This document shows, piece after piece, positions 11,706-19,354 of a stretch of DNA of 64,000 nucleotides. Numbering within the stretch: the first letter of the stretch is position 1; every line of letters begins with the position of its first letter. Both the position numbers and the translations under genes were made by a program. The stretch comes from JAKOUY01 sp037045185 (lineage in GTDB: Bacteria; Actinomycetota; Acidimicrobiia; Acidimicrobiales; Ilumatobacteraceae): contig JBAOHQ010000004.1 in assembly GCA_037045185.1 (NCBI GenBank), forward strand, positions 1-64,000. Direction: 5' to 3'. The notes beneath the pieces were generated by a model. The model was given only the letters and a program-made list of their open reading frames with translations, had not been told where the DNA came from and searched no databases.

Positions 11706-12337
11706 TTAGGAACTCTTCAGGCTGCTGCGCGGCGGGTTCCTGCGCCTGGGCCCCGCCCGCGCCGTTGTAGCGGTTCATCGCGGCATCCATGCCCAACTTC
11801 AGCCAGGTCTTCGACGGCATCCGCCGCGCGATCCACCAGCTCCAGGGCGGTGATGGCGTCGTCACCCTTGAAGGGCATGAGGACGAAATCGGCCGGGTTG
11901 ATCCGGCCCGGTGGGCGCTCCGATCCCGGTACGTACCGGCGGGATTTCCTCCTGGGTGCCCATCCGCTCCATGATGTGTTTCATCCCCTTCTGACCCGAG
12001 GAACGGCCGGTCTTGCGCAGACGCAGCGTCCCGAAGGGGATGTCCAGCTCGTCGAACAGGACGATGATGCGCTCCGGGGGGATCTTGTAGAAGCTGGCCA
12101 GCGGCGCGATCGAGTCGCCGCTCAGGTTCATGAAGGTCATGGGCTTGGCCAGGATGCAGCGCAGCTCGGCGATCGTTCCGTGGGCGGTCTGCGCTTTGTG
12201 TTCGATTTTCGAAAGGCTCAGCCCATGGCGTTTCGCCAACTGGTTCGATGGCCATCCAGCCGACGTTGTGTCGCGCATGATGGTAGCGCGCGCCGGGGTT
12301 GCCCAGGCCGACAATAAAGGCGTAAGTATCCCGCCAT
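11706..12337 (-). CDS. pth: peptidyl-tRNA hydrolase (frameshifted)
   Basis: Pth recycles peptidyl-tRNA. In order on the reverse strand: IVGLGNPGARYHHARHNVG (the Asn and catalytic His of the family), LAKPMTFMNLSGDSI, FDELDIPFGTLRLRK (catalytic Asp) and GQKGMKHIMERMGTQEEIPRVR. Then comes RINPADFVLMPF across a frame change. The C-terminus carries an extra tail rich in Ala/Gln/Pro (AQAQEPAAQQP). At least four indels are present. The ATG at 12337 starts 3 bases after the upstream gene's stop. A TAA at 11706-11708 is the likely end, 20 bases before mfd, so pth and mfd could be co-transcribed. Confidence 0.85.
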
Positions 12338-12340
12338 TGC

Positions 12341-12900
12341 CTATCCCATCAACTTCCCAAGTACGGCAGGAAAAAGACGATGAAGTCGACCGATCATCTG
12401 GCACACCCAGGCTGCCGCCAGCCCGTTGCGCTCGCGCACGTAAGCGTAGATTAGGTTCGTCAGCGTCAGCACCACGGTGATGATCATCACCACCGGGAAG
12501 GCGCCGACGTTGAGCATAGGCAGGAACAGCACGATCGACCAGACAGGCTGCTCAGGCATGCCGATGACATCCAGAACGAGCGGTTGGTTTGCATCAACCC
12601 TCGAAGAACAGTGACTCGGCCAGCGGTTGAGTGAACAGCAGCATGCTCAACACCGCGCCGGCGGTGAGCAGCATGGGCGCGTCCGCCGCGCCGACCGTGA
12701 ACATGCGCTGCGCCGTCGTCGAAAGGGTGGCGCCGCCGACCAGCAGGATCGGCGTGCCGACCAGCAGCCCAAAGCCGACGCCCCAGGCGAGGTCTTCCGG
12801 TTCCGTCCGCTCGATGCGCGTGGTCGTGCCGAAGAGCCAGGCCAGCACGCCAAACAGAGCCAGCAGCGCCCAGACCAGGACATAGCGGAAGTCGCATCGA
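12341..12900 (-). CDS. hydrophobic membrane protein, C-terminal fragment cut at the contig join
   Basis: About 185 residues with roughly five membrane helices: YVLVWALLALFGVLAWLFG, an 18-residue helix starting VGFGLLVGTP, MLLTAGAVLSMLLF, VWSIVLFLPML and PVVMIITVVLTLTNLIYAYV. It ends YLGKLMG with TAG at 12343-12341. A motif AESLFFEG vaguely recalls the EE..FRG of CPBP proteases, but Glu-Glu is lacking, so I do not call it that. Two frame changes occur. The N-terminus is missing because the sequence changes at about 12,894-12,907 into a different gene. The stop sits 3 bases from pth, so it belongs with the left-hand organism. Confidence 0.5.
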
Positions 12901-12907
12901 CCTGCAG
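12894..12907. other. probable chimeric junction between two genomes
   Basis: On the reverse strand an acyl-CoA dehydrogenase reads cleanly from 13071 to GLYG at about 12,907. It then stops resembling that family, and at about 12,893 becomes a hydrophobic protein in another frame (FRYVLVW). Both genes are truncated at the same spot. Frameshift density also changes here from many per gene on the left to about one in ten genes on the right. An assembly join is the simplest explanation. Confidence 0.75.
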
Positions 12908-13071
12908 CCGTACAGCCCGATCTGCGCGGCCTCGCGCACGATCGGCATCGGCATCTCCTCACGCTCGTCCCACTCGGCCCCGGCCGGACGGATGACGTCC
13001 TCGGCGAAGTCGTGCACCCACTTCTGGAGTTGGAGTTGGTCCTCATTGAGCCCGAAATCGGCCATGTTCAT
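12901..13071 (-). CDS. acyl-CoA dehydrogenase, N-terminal fragment
   Basis: About 55 residues starting MNMADFGLNEDQLQLQKWVH, then FAEDVIRPAGAEWDEREEMP and PIVREAAQIGLYG. This is the N-terminal alpha-helical domain of an acyl-CoA dehydrogenase. The family is normally about 380 residues, so roughly 330 are missing at the join. The start may be the ATG at 13071 or the one at 13065; a GGTGAG ribosome site precedes the former. A palindrome 48 bases upstream may regulate it. It belongs to the right-hand, high-GC organism. Confidence 0.8.
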
Positions 13072-13118
13072 CTCACCTCGAACGACGGGCGTACCAGCCA
13101 GGTCGGTGCGGTACGCGA

Positions 13119-13136
13119 AGTTACCTCCCGGTAACT
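13119..13136. promoter_or_regulatory. palindrome AGTTACC-N4-GGTAACT, candidate repressor operator
   Basis: Perfect 7-base arms around TCCC lie in the divergent gap between the acyl-CoA dehydrogenase fragment and the secreted repeat protein. TetR-type regulators of fatty-acid genes commonly bind such short palindromes with TTAC/GTAA arms. A half-site-like GGTAAC recurs at 13145-13150. The regulator is not in the window, so this is inference. Confidence 0.4.
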
Positions 13137-13236
13137 CTACTCGTGGGTAACAGCGTTCGCAAGGGCGACTCTGCCTACCGTCGGGCGCCGCGATCTGGGA
13201 CAATGTCGACCGTCCCACACCCACAAGGAGTCCCCC

Positions 13237-14076
13237 ATGCGCCGTTTCACCGTGACCGTCCTGGCAGCGACCGCCGGATTCATCGGCCTGGCCGCCGTGG
13301 CCGCGGTGGGCCAAGCCAGCGCCACCACACCGCCCGCGACCCCCACGGCGACGGTGCCAGCGGCGGACACCGTGGCAGGTGCGATGCTGCGTCCAGTGCT
13401 GAGCTGCGTGGAAGTGACCGCTGACGGCACCGAGGTCACCCTGCCCGACCTGACCAGCATCACGCTGCCCGACCTGTCCAGCATCACGCTGCCCGACCTC
13501 ACCAACTTCACGTTGCCGGATTTCTCCAAGCTGACGCTGCCAGACTTTTCCAAACTGACGATCCCGGGTCTCACCGACCTGACGCTGCCCGACTTCAGCG
13601 GCATCTCGCTGCCCGACCTGTCGCAGTTCACGATCCCCGACCTCTCCGGAATCACCCTGCCGGACCTGTCGAGCATCTCCCTGCCCGATCTGAACGACGC
13701 CGATCCCGCCGATCCCACGGTCACCCAGAGCCAGCCGGTGATGCCGCGCAACGGCATCTCCGGCTCGTGCCAGGTCGGCCCCACCACCGCGGTCGATCCC
13801 TTCGAAGCCGACGCCAAGCCGGTGCGCGGGCCTGCCGGCGACTGGGCGATCACGGTCACCATCAACCCAGCCTCGCTCGACGCGGTCAATCGGCTCGCAG
13901 CCGCCTGCTTCGCCGGCGACGCGACCTGCCCAACCAAGCAGTTGGCGATCGAGGTGGGCGGGATGATCGTCGCCCACCCGACGGTCCAGGCACCCGCTCT
14001 CGACGGTGAGCTGCAGATCTCCGGCGCCTTCACCGAGGCCGAGGCCACGCTGCTGGCGGCGCAGATCAACGGCTGA
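13237..14076 (+). CDS. secreted octapeptide-repeat protein with SecDF P1 head-like C-terminal domain
   Basis: A 279-residue secreted protein of unknown function. Residues 1-30 form a signal peptide with AxA-type cleavage (GQASA). Residues 68-155 consist of eleven 8-residue repeats of consensus (T/S)-(L/I)-P-D-(L/F)-(S/T)-x-(I/L/F). The C-terminal part (about 195-279) reads QLAIEVGGMIVAHPTVQAP, then LDGELQISGAFTEAEATLL. This closely follows the pattern of the periplasmic P1 head of SecD (IVLDG.V.SAP, ..I.G.FT..EA..LA..L..G), which is my inference from pattern alone. Three Cys in the C-terminal part may pair. AAGGAG stands 6 bases before the ATG. It is divergent from the truncated acyl-CoA dehydrogenase. 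Confidence 0.75.
   Translation: MRRFTVTVLAATAGFIGLAAVAAVGQASATTPPATPTATVPAADTVAGAMLRPVLSCVEVTADGTEVTLPDLTSITLPDLSSITLPDLTNFTLPDFSKLTLPDFSKLTIPGLTDLTLPDFSGISLPDLSQFTIPDLSGITLPDLSSISLPDLNDADPADPTVTQSQPVMPRNGISGSCQVGPTTAVDPFEADAKPVRGPAGDWAITVTINPASLDAVNRLAAACFAGDATCPTKQLAIEVGGMIVAHPTVQAPALDGELQISGAFTEAEATLLAAQING
13438..13701 (+). repeat. eleven tandem 24-base coding repeats (octapeptide LPDLSSIT type)
   Basis: Eleven in-frame units of 24 bases encode octads such as TLPDLTSI, TLPDFSKL, TIPGLTDL and SLPDLSQF. The units differ from each other at synonymous and at hydrophobic positions while Pro-Asp is nearly fixed. One octad has Gly for Asp. This suggests an old array under protein-level selection and not a recent slippage product. 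Confidence 0.9.
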
Positions 14077-14098
14077 GGCCGCTCGCCCACGCCACCGG

Positions 14099-16156
14099 CT
14101 ACGACAGCGGGACTGCCAGCAGCGGCTTGGCGATGGTCTGGATCAGCAACTTGGCGCCCGGCTTGTACAGGTGCACACCGTCCCACCGGTAGCCCACGCT
14201 GTTGCTGATCGCCGGATTGGCGCACCATTCCTTGGGGCCGGGCATGAACGTGACGTGCTCGGGATCGCTCTCGGCGACGTCACGCATCAGCCGGTTCAAC
14301 CGGGCGACACGCTCGTCGTCGCCGCGCTCGGGAATCAGCGGGACACCCTTGGCCTCGACCGGGCGCATACAAGCGATCTCCAACAGCACCACCTTGGCGC
14401 CGGCGCCGGTGAGGGCGGACACACCCTGGCGGAGCCCGTCGACGAACCGGCTGTCGAACTGCTTGGTGCCGAAACGAATGACGCCGTCGGGCGTCCTGAC
14501 ATCCATCACATCCCAGGCGCCGATCATCACCACGGCGAGTTGCGCCCGGTTCTTGCGGGCCGCCGCCGCCCAGGCTTTGTCCCATCCCTTGCACGTGACG
14601 AACCGCCGCGTCGAACCGTTGCTGCTGACACCGACCCCGGAGTCATAGACGCTGCAACCCGACTGGGCGCCGTGGCTGAACTTGAACTTCGAGCCGAGCC
14701 CTTTGGGCAAGTTGACAAAGAAGCTGTGGGCCTGCGAGTCGCCGACGATGACGACGCGCCGAGCCTTGCGGCTCACCGGCGCGGTGGTGGTGGTCGTCGT
14801 CGTGTCGACCGAGTCCGCGGCGCGTTGGCCCGCCTCCGAGCCGTCCGGCGGACCGGCGCCGCCCGCTGCCGCACCCGGGTCGGCGCCGTCGGGACCGAGG
14901 ATGGCGTCGAGGTCCACCGAGAGATCGTTGGTCTCGTCCACGGCGAGATCGAAGGTGGCTGCGCGGGTCCGATAGAACTGGCCGAGCGGCAGCAGGACCA
15001 CCGCAGCCACCACTGACGAGGCCAGCACGGTGCGTGAGCGCTGCGGTGCGGGCGTGGTGGCCCACCACCGGCCCAGCGCCCCACGGCGAACCGGTACCTC
15101 CACGACGCGGTAACTCAGTTCGTTGACCGGAATCGTGACGATCATCGCCAGCACGAAGCGCCATCCCGACCCGCCATCGGCGCCGCAGATCCGTGAGATC
15201 GGCCAGCTCCACAGGTACAGCCCATACGAGCGCTTGCCGACCTCGACCAACGGCCGCCACGACAACGCCTGGCGCCACACCGCGGATCGTGGATGCACGG
15301 CAACGAGGACAACGACCAGAGAGGCCACGGACACGGCCGGCAGCGTGAGCACGTAGGTGGTCCGATCGGTGACCCGACCGAGGACGAACGAGGCGCCCAC
15401 CACCCCAATGGCCACCGATCCGACCAGGTCGAGGCGCGGCAACGGGTCCCCGGTGACACCGTGCGAGCGCCGCCACGGCCGCCACACGAAGGCCGCGGCA
15501 GCACCGAGGAGCAGCCCGGAGCAGCGGGTCAGGGTGGACAGGTACAAGAAGTTGACCTTGCTGTCGAACTCGCCCACCACCGCCGCCACAGCGGTGCCGA
15601 CCATCACCACACCTGCAACCGTCACCAGCAGGGGCGCCGGTGACGAGCGTCGCCGGGCGAAGACGGTCGCCAGGCCGACGAACACGAGCGGCCAGATCAC
15701 GTACCACTGCTCCTCGACAGCGAGGCTCCACAGGTGGCGCAGCAGCGGCGCCGACGAGGCGAAGTACGGGACGTCTCCGGAGATCTGACCCCAGTTCGCG
15801 AGGTAGAAGATCGACCACGGCAGGTCGCGGCGCATCTGCGAGTGCTGCTCGGTGGACCCCCACAGGGCGGCCCACAGACTCACGGCCACCAACATGGTGA
15901 ACAGCGCGGGAAGCAGGCGACGCCAACGGCGCATCCAGAAGTTGCCGAGGTGTACCCGCCCGGCGCGCTCGCGCTCCTCGATCAGCAGCGTGGTGATGAG
16001 GAACCCGGAGACGACGAAGAACACCTCGACACCGAGGAACCCGCCGTGCATCCAGCCGAACCCGGCGTGGTAGAGGATGACCCCGATCACGGCGACGGCG
16101 CGCAGCCCGTCGAGCGAGGGCTGGTAGCCCATCGAGGCTCTGACCCGATCGGTCAT
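14099..16156 (-). CDS. acyltransferase-3 / SGNH-hydrolase fusion (OafA-like cell-surface O-acyltransferase)
   Basis: A 685-residue inner-membrane O-acyltransferase that probably acetylates a cell-surface glycan. The first 400 residues are the acyltransferase-3 membrane domain: PSLDGLRAVAVIGVILYHAG near residue 12, then FLGVEVFFVVSGFLITTLL, RRWRRLLPALF and LWSLAVEEQWYVIWPL. A linker follows, then a periplasmic SGNH domain with VVIVGDSQAHSFF (catalytic Ser in GDSQ), GAWDVMD, and WDGVHLYKPGAKLL (Asp and His of the triad). The ATG at 16156 is chosen because it overlaps the TGA of the upstream MFS gene by ATGA and starts before the first helix. Confidence 0.88.
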   Translation of the reverse strand: MTDRVRASMGYQPSLDGLRAVAVIGVILYHAGFGWMHGGFLGVEVFFVVSGFLITTLLIEERERAGRVHLGNFWMRRWRRLLPALFTMLVAVSLWAALWGSTEQHSQMRRDLPWSIFYLANWGQISGDVPYFASSAPLLRHLWSLAVEEQWYVIWPLVFVGLATVFARRRSSPAPLLVTVAGVVMVGTAVAAVVGEFDSKVNFLYLSTLTRCSGLLLGAAAAFVWRPWRRSHGVTGDPLPRLDLVGSVAIGVVGASFVLGRVTDRTTYVLTLPAVSVASLVVVLVAVHPRSAVWRQALSWRPLVEVGKRSYGLYLWSWPISRICGADGGSGWRFVLAMIVTIPVNELSYRVVEVPVRRGALGRWWATTPAPQRSRTVLASSVVAAVVLLPLGQFYRTRAATFDLAVDETNDLSVDLDAILGPDGADPGAAAGGAGPPDGSEAGQRAADSVDTTTTTTTAPVSRKARRVVIVGDSQAHSFFVNLPKGLGSKFKFSHGAQSGCSVYDSGVGVSSNGSTRRFVTCKGWDKAWAAAARKNRAQLAVVMIGAWDVMDVRTPDGVIRFGTKQFDSRFVDGLRQGVSALTGAGAKVVLLEIACMRPVEAKGVPLIPERGDDERVARLNRLMRDVAESDPEHVTFMPGPKEWCANPAISNSVGYRWDGVHLYKPGAKLLIQTIAKPLLAVPLS

Positions 16157-17364
16157 GACGGTGCGGGTACCGCGTGTGGATCGACGGAGTCGACTGCGCC
16201 GGCGGGGATCAGCATCGCCGCACACAGTACGGCAGCGACGAGGAACGGCGCCCACGTTGCAGCATGGTCGAACAGCCAACCGGCGCCCGGCGGACCGAGG
16301 ATCCGGCCAACGGCGGCCGCGGACTGCTGGTACCCCATGGCCTGGCCGCGCTGGCGCATCGGCGAATGGTCGGTGACCAGCGAGGTGAGCGATGGCGAGG
16401 CCATCCCCTGGCCCACCGTGAGCAGCAGCAGGGCGACCACGAGGACCACCCACCGTGTCGAACCGGCGGTCACGGCCAGGCCGGCGGCCAGCAGGACGAG
16501 CCCGGTGAGGTACGTGCGCCTGGTGCCGAAGCGCTCGACGAGGCGCCCGTACAACCCGCCCTGCACCACCACCAGGACCAGCCCGATGCACAAGAAGACG
16601 ACCGCCGCGCCGCTTTGGGTCAGGCCGAAGCGGCGCTCACCGAGCAGCGAGAACGTCGCCTCGAACGCGGTGAACGCCACCGTGGTGACGAATCCGACGA
16701 GGGCCAGGCGGCCCAACGTCGGGTTGAGCGCCCGGCGGGCGGAACCGCCGGGGTGCTCGGCGCCGGTGGCGTGGGTCTTCGCCGTCTCCGGAACCCGGAT
16801 CCAGGCGGCGACGGCGTTCGCCGCAGCGAGCGCACCGGCGACGTAGAACGGCACGTGCGCGCCGCCGAGCGACGCCAGCCCGCCGATGGCCGGGCCGACG
16901 ACGAACCCGACCCCGAACGCCGCGCCGAGGAGACCCATCAGGCGCGGTCGGTCAGACGGCTCGGCCAGATCGGCCACCGCCGCCTGGGCGACCGCCAGGC
17001 TGCCACCCGACCCACCGTCGATGATCCGCCCGGCGAACAGCAGCCACAGGCCGTTGGCCGCGCCGGTGAGCACGCTGCCCACAGCGGTGCCGAGCAGCGA
17101 GATGACGATGACCGGTTTGCGCCCGATGCGGTCGCTGAGCCGGCCCAGCAGCGGTGCGGCCAGGAACTGGGCCAGCGAGAACGCGGTGAAGAGCATCCCG
17201 ACGGTCAACCCGCTGGCGCCGAACCGCTTGGCGTACAGCGCCAGGATCGGCACGACGATGCCGAAGCCGATCAGGTCGAGCGCGACGGTCGTCCAGATCG
17301 GCCAGAACCCCTTGGGCAGCGGGCGGCGAGCGGGTCTCCCGCGGGATGCGTCGGTGGGCTGCAC
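16153..17364 (-). CDS. MFS transporter, multidrug-efflux type
   Basis: A 403-residue, 12-helix major facilitator. The motif between helices 2 and 3 is GRLSDRIGRKPVIV, the canonical G-x3-D-x2-G-R-x-P/K signature. Helix 5 holds GAAFGVGFVVGPAIGG, the antiporter motif C of drug-proton exchangers. I use the GTG at 17364, with GGAGGG just upstream; this gives MQPTDASRG before the first helix. The stop overlaps the acyltransferase start by 4 bases, so the two are co-translated, perhaps exporting or modifying a surface compound. The substrate is unknown. Confidence 0.82.
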   Translation of the reverse strand: MQPTDASRGRPARRPLPKGFWPIWTTVALDLIGFGIVVPILALYAKRFGASGLTVGMLFTAFSLAQFLAAPLLGRLSDRIGRKPVIVISLLGTAVGSVLTGAANGLWLLFAGRIIDGGSGGSLAVAQAAVADLAEPSDRPRLMGLLGAAFGVGFVVGPAIGGLASLGGAHVPFYVAGALAAANAVAAWIRVPETAKTHATGAEHPGGSARRALNPTLGRLALVGFVTTVAFTAFEATFSLLGERRFGLTQSGAAVVFLCIGLVLVVVQGGLYGRLVERFGTRRTYLTGLVLLAAGLAVTAGSTRWVVLVVALLLLTVGQGMASPSLTSLVTDHSPMRQRGQAMGYQQSAAAVGRILGPPGAGWLFDHAATWAPFLVAAVLCAAMLIPAGAVDSVDPHAVPAPS

Positions 17365-17404
17365 AACCCTCCGTTCTACCGGCCGTTGGCGCCGGGCGGG
17401 CGGA

Positions 17405-18760
17405 TCAGCGCCGAAGCGTGGTGCCGGTCCTGGTGGTCTCGACGGTCCACCCGTCGGCCTGCAACTCGCCACGCAGCCGGTCAGCGGTGGCGAAGTCCTT
17501 GGCGGCGCGGGCCTGGTCCAGTGCCTGGGCCGTGGCCTGGGCCTGGGCGGGGACGGCGGACTCCCCGTGCAGCTCGAGCCCGACGGCCCTGGCGATCTCG
17601 CGCACCGCCGCGGCCAGCGCCTCGGCGGCCGCCTGGTCACCGGCGTCGGCGGCGGCGTTGGCCCGGGTCACGGCGTCGAACATCAGGCCCATGGCCCCGG
17701 TGGTGTTCAGATCGTCGTCCATCAGCCGGCGGAACTCGTCGAGCACCGATTCGTCAGCGGCCGCGGTGCCATGGGGGAACCGGCGGGCGATGCCGTCCAC
17801 CCGGGCGACGGCCTTGGCCGACGCGTCGAGGTTGTCACGGCTGACGGTGACGGGCCCGCGGTAGTGAGCCTGCAGCAGCAGCATCCGGTAGGCCCGCGGG
17901 TCGTACTGCTGGGCCAGCTCCACCAGGCTGTCGACGTTGCCGAGGCTCTTGGACATCTTCTCGCCCTCACCGTCGACGATGAACCCGTGATGCATCCAGT
18001 GCCCGGCGAACCGCTTGCCGAGGGCCACGGCCTGGGCCCGCTCGTTCTCGTGGTGCGGGAACCGCAGATCCTGGCCGCCGCAGTGCAGGTCGAAACCCTC
18101 ACCCAGCAGGTCGAGGCTCATGACGACGCACTCGCTGTGCCAGCCCGGGCGGCCATCGCCGAACGAGGCCGGCCACGCCGGTTCGCCGGGCTTGGACAAC
18201 TTCCACAACGCGAAGTCGGCCGGGTGGCGCTTGTTGCCGGCGCCGAACACCTCGCGCTCACCACCTCCGGCCAGCATCTCGTCCAGGCTCTGGCCGGCGA
18301 GCAACCCGTAGCCGTCCACCGTCTCGACGGCCAGGTACACCCCGTCGGCGGTGACGTAGGCGTGGTCGCCGGCGATCAGTTCCTCGATCATCGCCACCAT
18401 CTGGTCCACGTAGTCGGTGGCGTGGGGCACGTCGGTGGGACGCTCGACACCGATCGAACCCATCGCCTCGAACCACAGGGCTTCGTAGGTACTGGTGATC
18501 TCCTGCCACGGCACCCCATCACGCGCCGCTCGCTCGATGATCTTGTCGTCGATGTCGGTGACGTTGCTGACCAGGCGCACCGTCAGACCGCTCCAGGTGA
18601 GGTAGCGGCGGAGGATGTCGTAGACGAGCGTGGCCCGCCCGTGGCCGATATGCGGGGGTCCGTAGACCGTGGGCCCGCACAGGTAGATGCTCACCTGACC
18701 GGGTTGGCGGAGCGCCAAGGGGCGGACCTGGCGGGAGGCGGTGTCGTACAGGCGCAGCAT
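17405..18760 (-). CDS. cysS: cysteinyl-tRNA synthetase
   Basis: A 451-residue class I synthetase that charges tRNA-Cys. The zinc-binding cysteine and nucleotide motif appear as YLCGPTVYGPPHIGHGR near residues 25-41 (HIGH box). The other zinc ligands are in GWHSECVVMS and HCGGQDLRFPHHENE, and GEKMSKSLGN is the KMSKS loop. The C-terminal anticodon part includes DFATADRLRGELQADGW. No internal break was seen. The start at 18760 gives MLRLYDTASRQ. It could be confused with the mycothiol ligase MshC, but the HIGH-region sequence and the anticodon domain fit CysS. Confidence 0.93.
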   Translation of the reverse strand: MLRLYDTASRQVRPLALRQPGQVSIYLCGPTVYGPPHIGHGRATLVYDILRRYLTWSGLTVRLVSNVTDIDDKIIERAARDGVPWQEITSTYEALWFEAMGSIGVERPTDVPHATDYVDQMVAMIEELIAGDHAYVTADGVYLAVETVDGYGLLAGQSLDEMLAGGGEREVFGAGNKRHPADFALWKLSKPGEPAWPASFGDGRPGWHSECVVMSLDLLGEGFDLHCGGQDLRFPHHENERAQAVALGKRFAGHWMHHGFIVDGEGEKMSKSLGNVDSLVELAQQYDPRAYRMLLLQAHYRGPVTVSRDNLDASAKAVARVDGIARRFPHGTAAADESVLDEFRRLMDDDLNTTGAMGLMFDAVTRANAAADAGDQAAAEALAAAVREIARAVGLELHGESAVPAQAQATAQALDQARAAKDFATADRLRGELQADGWTVETTRTGTTLRR

Positions 18761-18832
18761 CGGCGACCAGCCTAGGAGTGGCCGCCGCTGCCGACGTGGT
18801 GCGTTTCCGGGGGACGCGCCAGACTGGTCCGG

Positions 18833-19354
18833 ATGATTCGCAAGCCCCAGCTCACCTCCACCTGGGCGAGAGCCGTCGTGCCCGTGGCGGCAGGGATCGG
18901 GTTCTTCGTCCTGCTCGGCCTGGCGCTGTGGGCGGTGGCGGCGCTGACGTCGCGCAACCCGAACGAGACCAGCGATCTGCTGGCGAACCGCACGTTTCGC
19001 CGGGCCCACGTGAGCACCTACTCGGCGATCATCGCCAACGACGGGCCGGTGCTGTTCCCCGACCTGATCGGCACCGACGGCGACCTGTCCGTGGTGCTCG
19101 ACCACACCGGCGCCGACGAGAAGCGCGGCTGGCAGCTGTACATGGCCTATCCGGCAGACCGCCCGATCTCGTGCAAGGTGGAGCAGGTCCGCGGCACCCG
19201 CACGTTCCGTGACTGCGACGGGCGGACGATCCCGGTCGAGCAACTGCACCTACCACCCCGTGGGATCCATCCGACGGTGTTCGACAACGGGATGATCGAG
19301 CTCGACCTCACGGCTGATCCGCAGCCGTCCGTTCCAGCCTCCACGTCGCCATGA
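18833..19354 (+). CDS. single-pass membrane protein, possible degenerate Rieske-like fold
   Basis: A 173-residue protein not recognised with confidence. Residues about 12-40 form one helix (VVPVAAGIGFFVLLGLALWA). The rest is predicted to lie outside. The part with CKVEQVRGTRTF, RDCDGRTIPVEQLHLPPRG and VFDNGMIELDL has the rhythm of the second half of a Rieske domain (cysteine, then V..L..P..G..P, then ..G.I.LDL). The CxH pair needed for the iron-sulfur cluster is not visible, so cluster binding is unlikely. Its stop overlaps the serpin start by ATGA, so the two are probably expressed together. Confidence 0.5.
   Translation: MIRKPQLTSTWARAVVPVAAGIGFFVLLGLALWAVAALTSRNPNETSDLLANRTFRRAHVSTYSAIIANDGPVLFPDLIGTDGDLSVVLDHTGADEKRGWQLYMAYPADRPISCKVEQVRGTRTFRDCDGRTIPVEQLHLPPRGIHPTVFDNGMIELDLTADPQPSVPASTSP

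Noticed and set aside
12341..12900. CPBP-type intramembrane protease
   Set aside because: AESLFFEG recalls the first motif, but the Glu-Glu pair, the Arg and the later His motifs are absent.
12894..12907. Genomic-island or phage attachment junction
   Set aside because: No integrase, direct repeats or tRNA gene are near, and both flanking genes are truncated. An assembly join explains it better.
13438..13701. Pentapeptide repeats or leucine-rich repeats
   Set aside because: The period is 8 residues with fixed Pro-Asp, which fits neither the A(D/N)Lxx pentad nor LRR lengths.
16174..17844. A 556-codon open frame on the + strand
   Set aside because: It is antisense to the MFS transporter and the end of cysS; no motif is visible.
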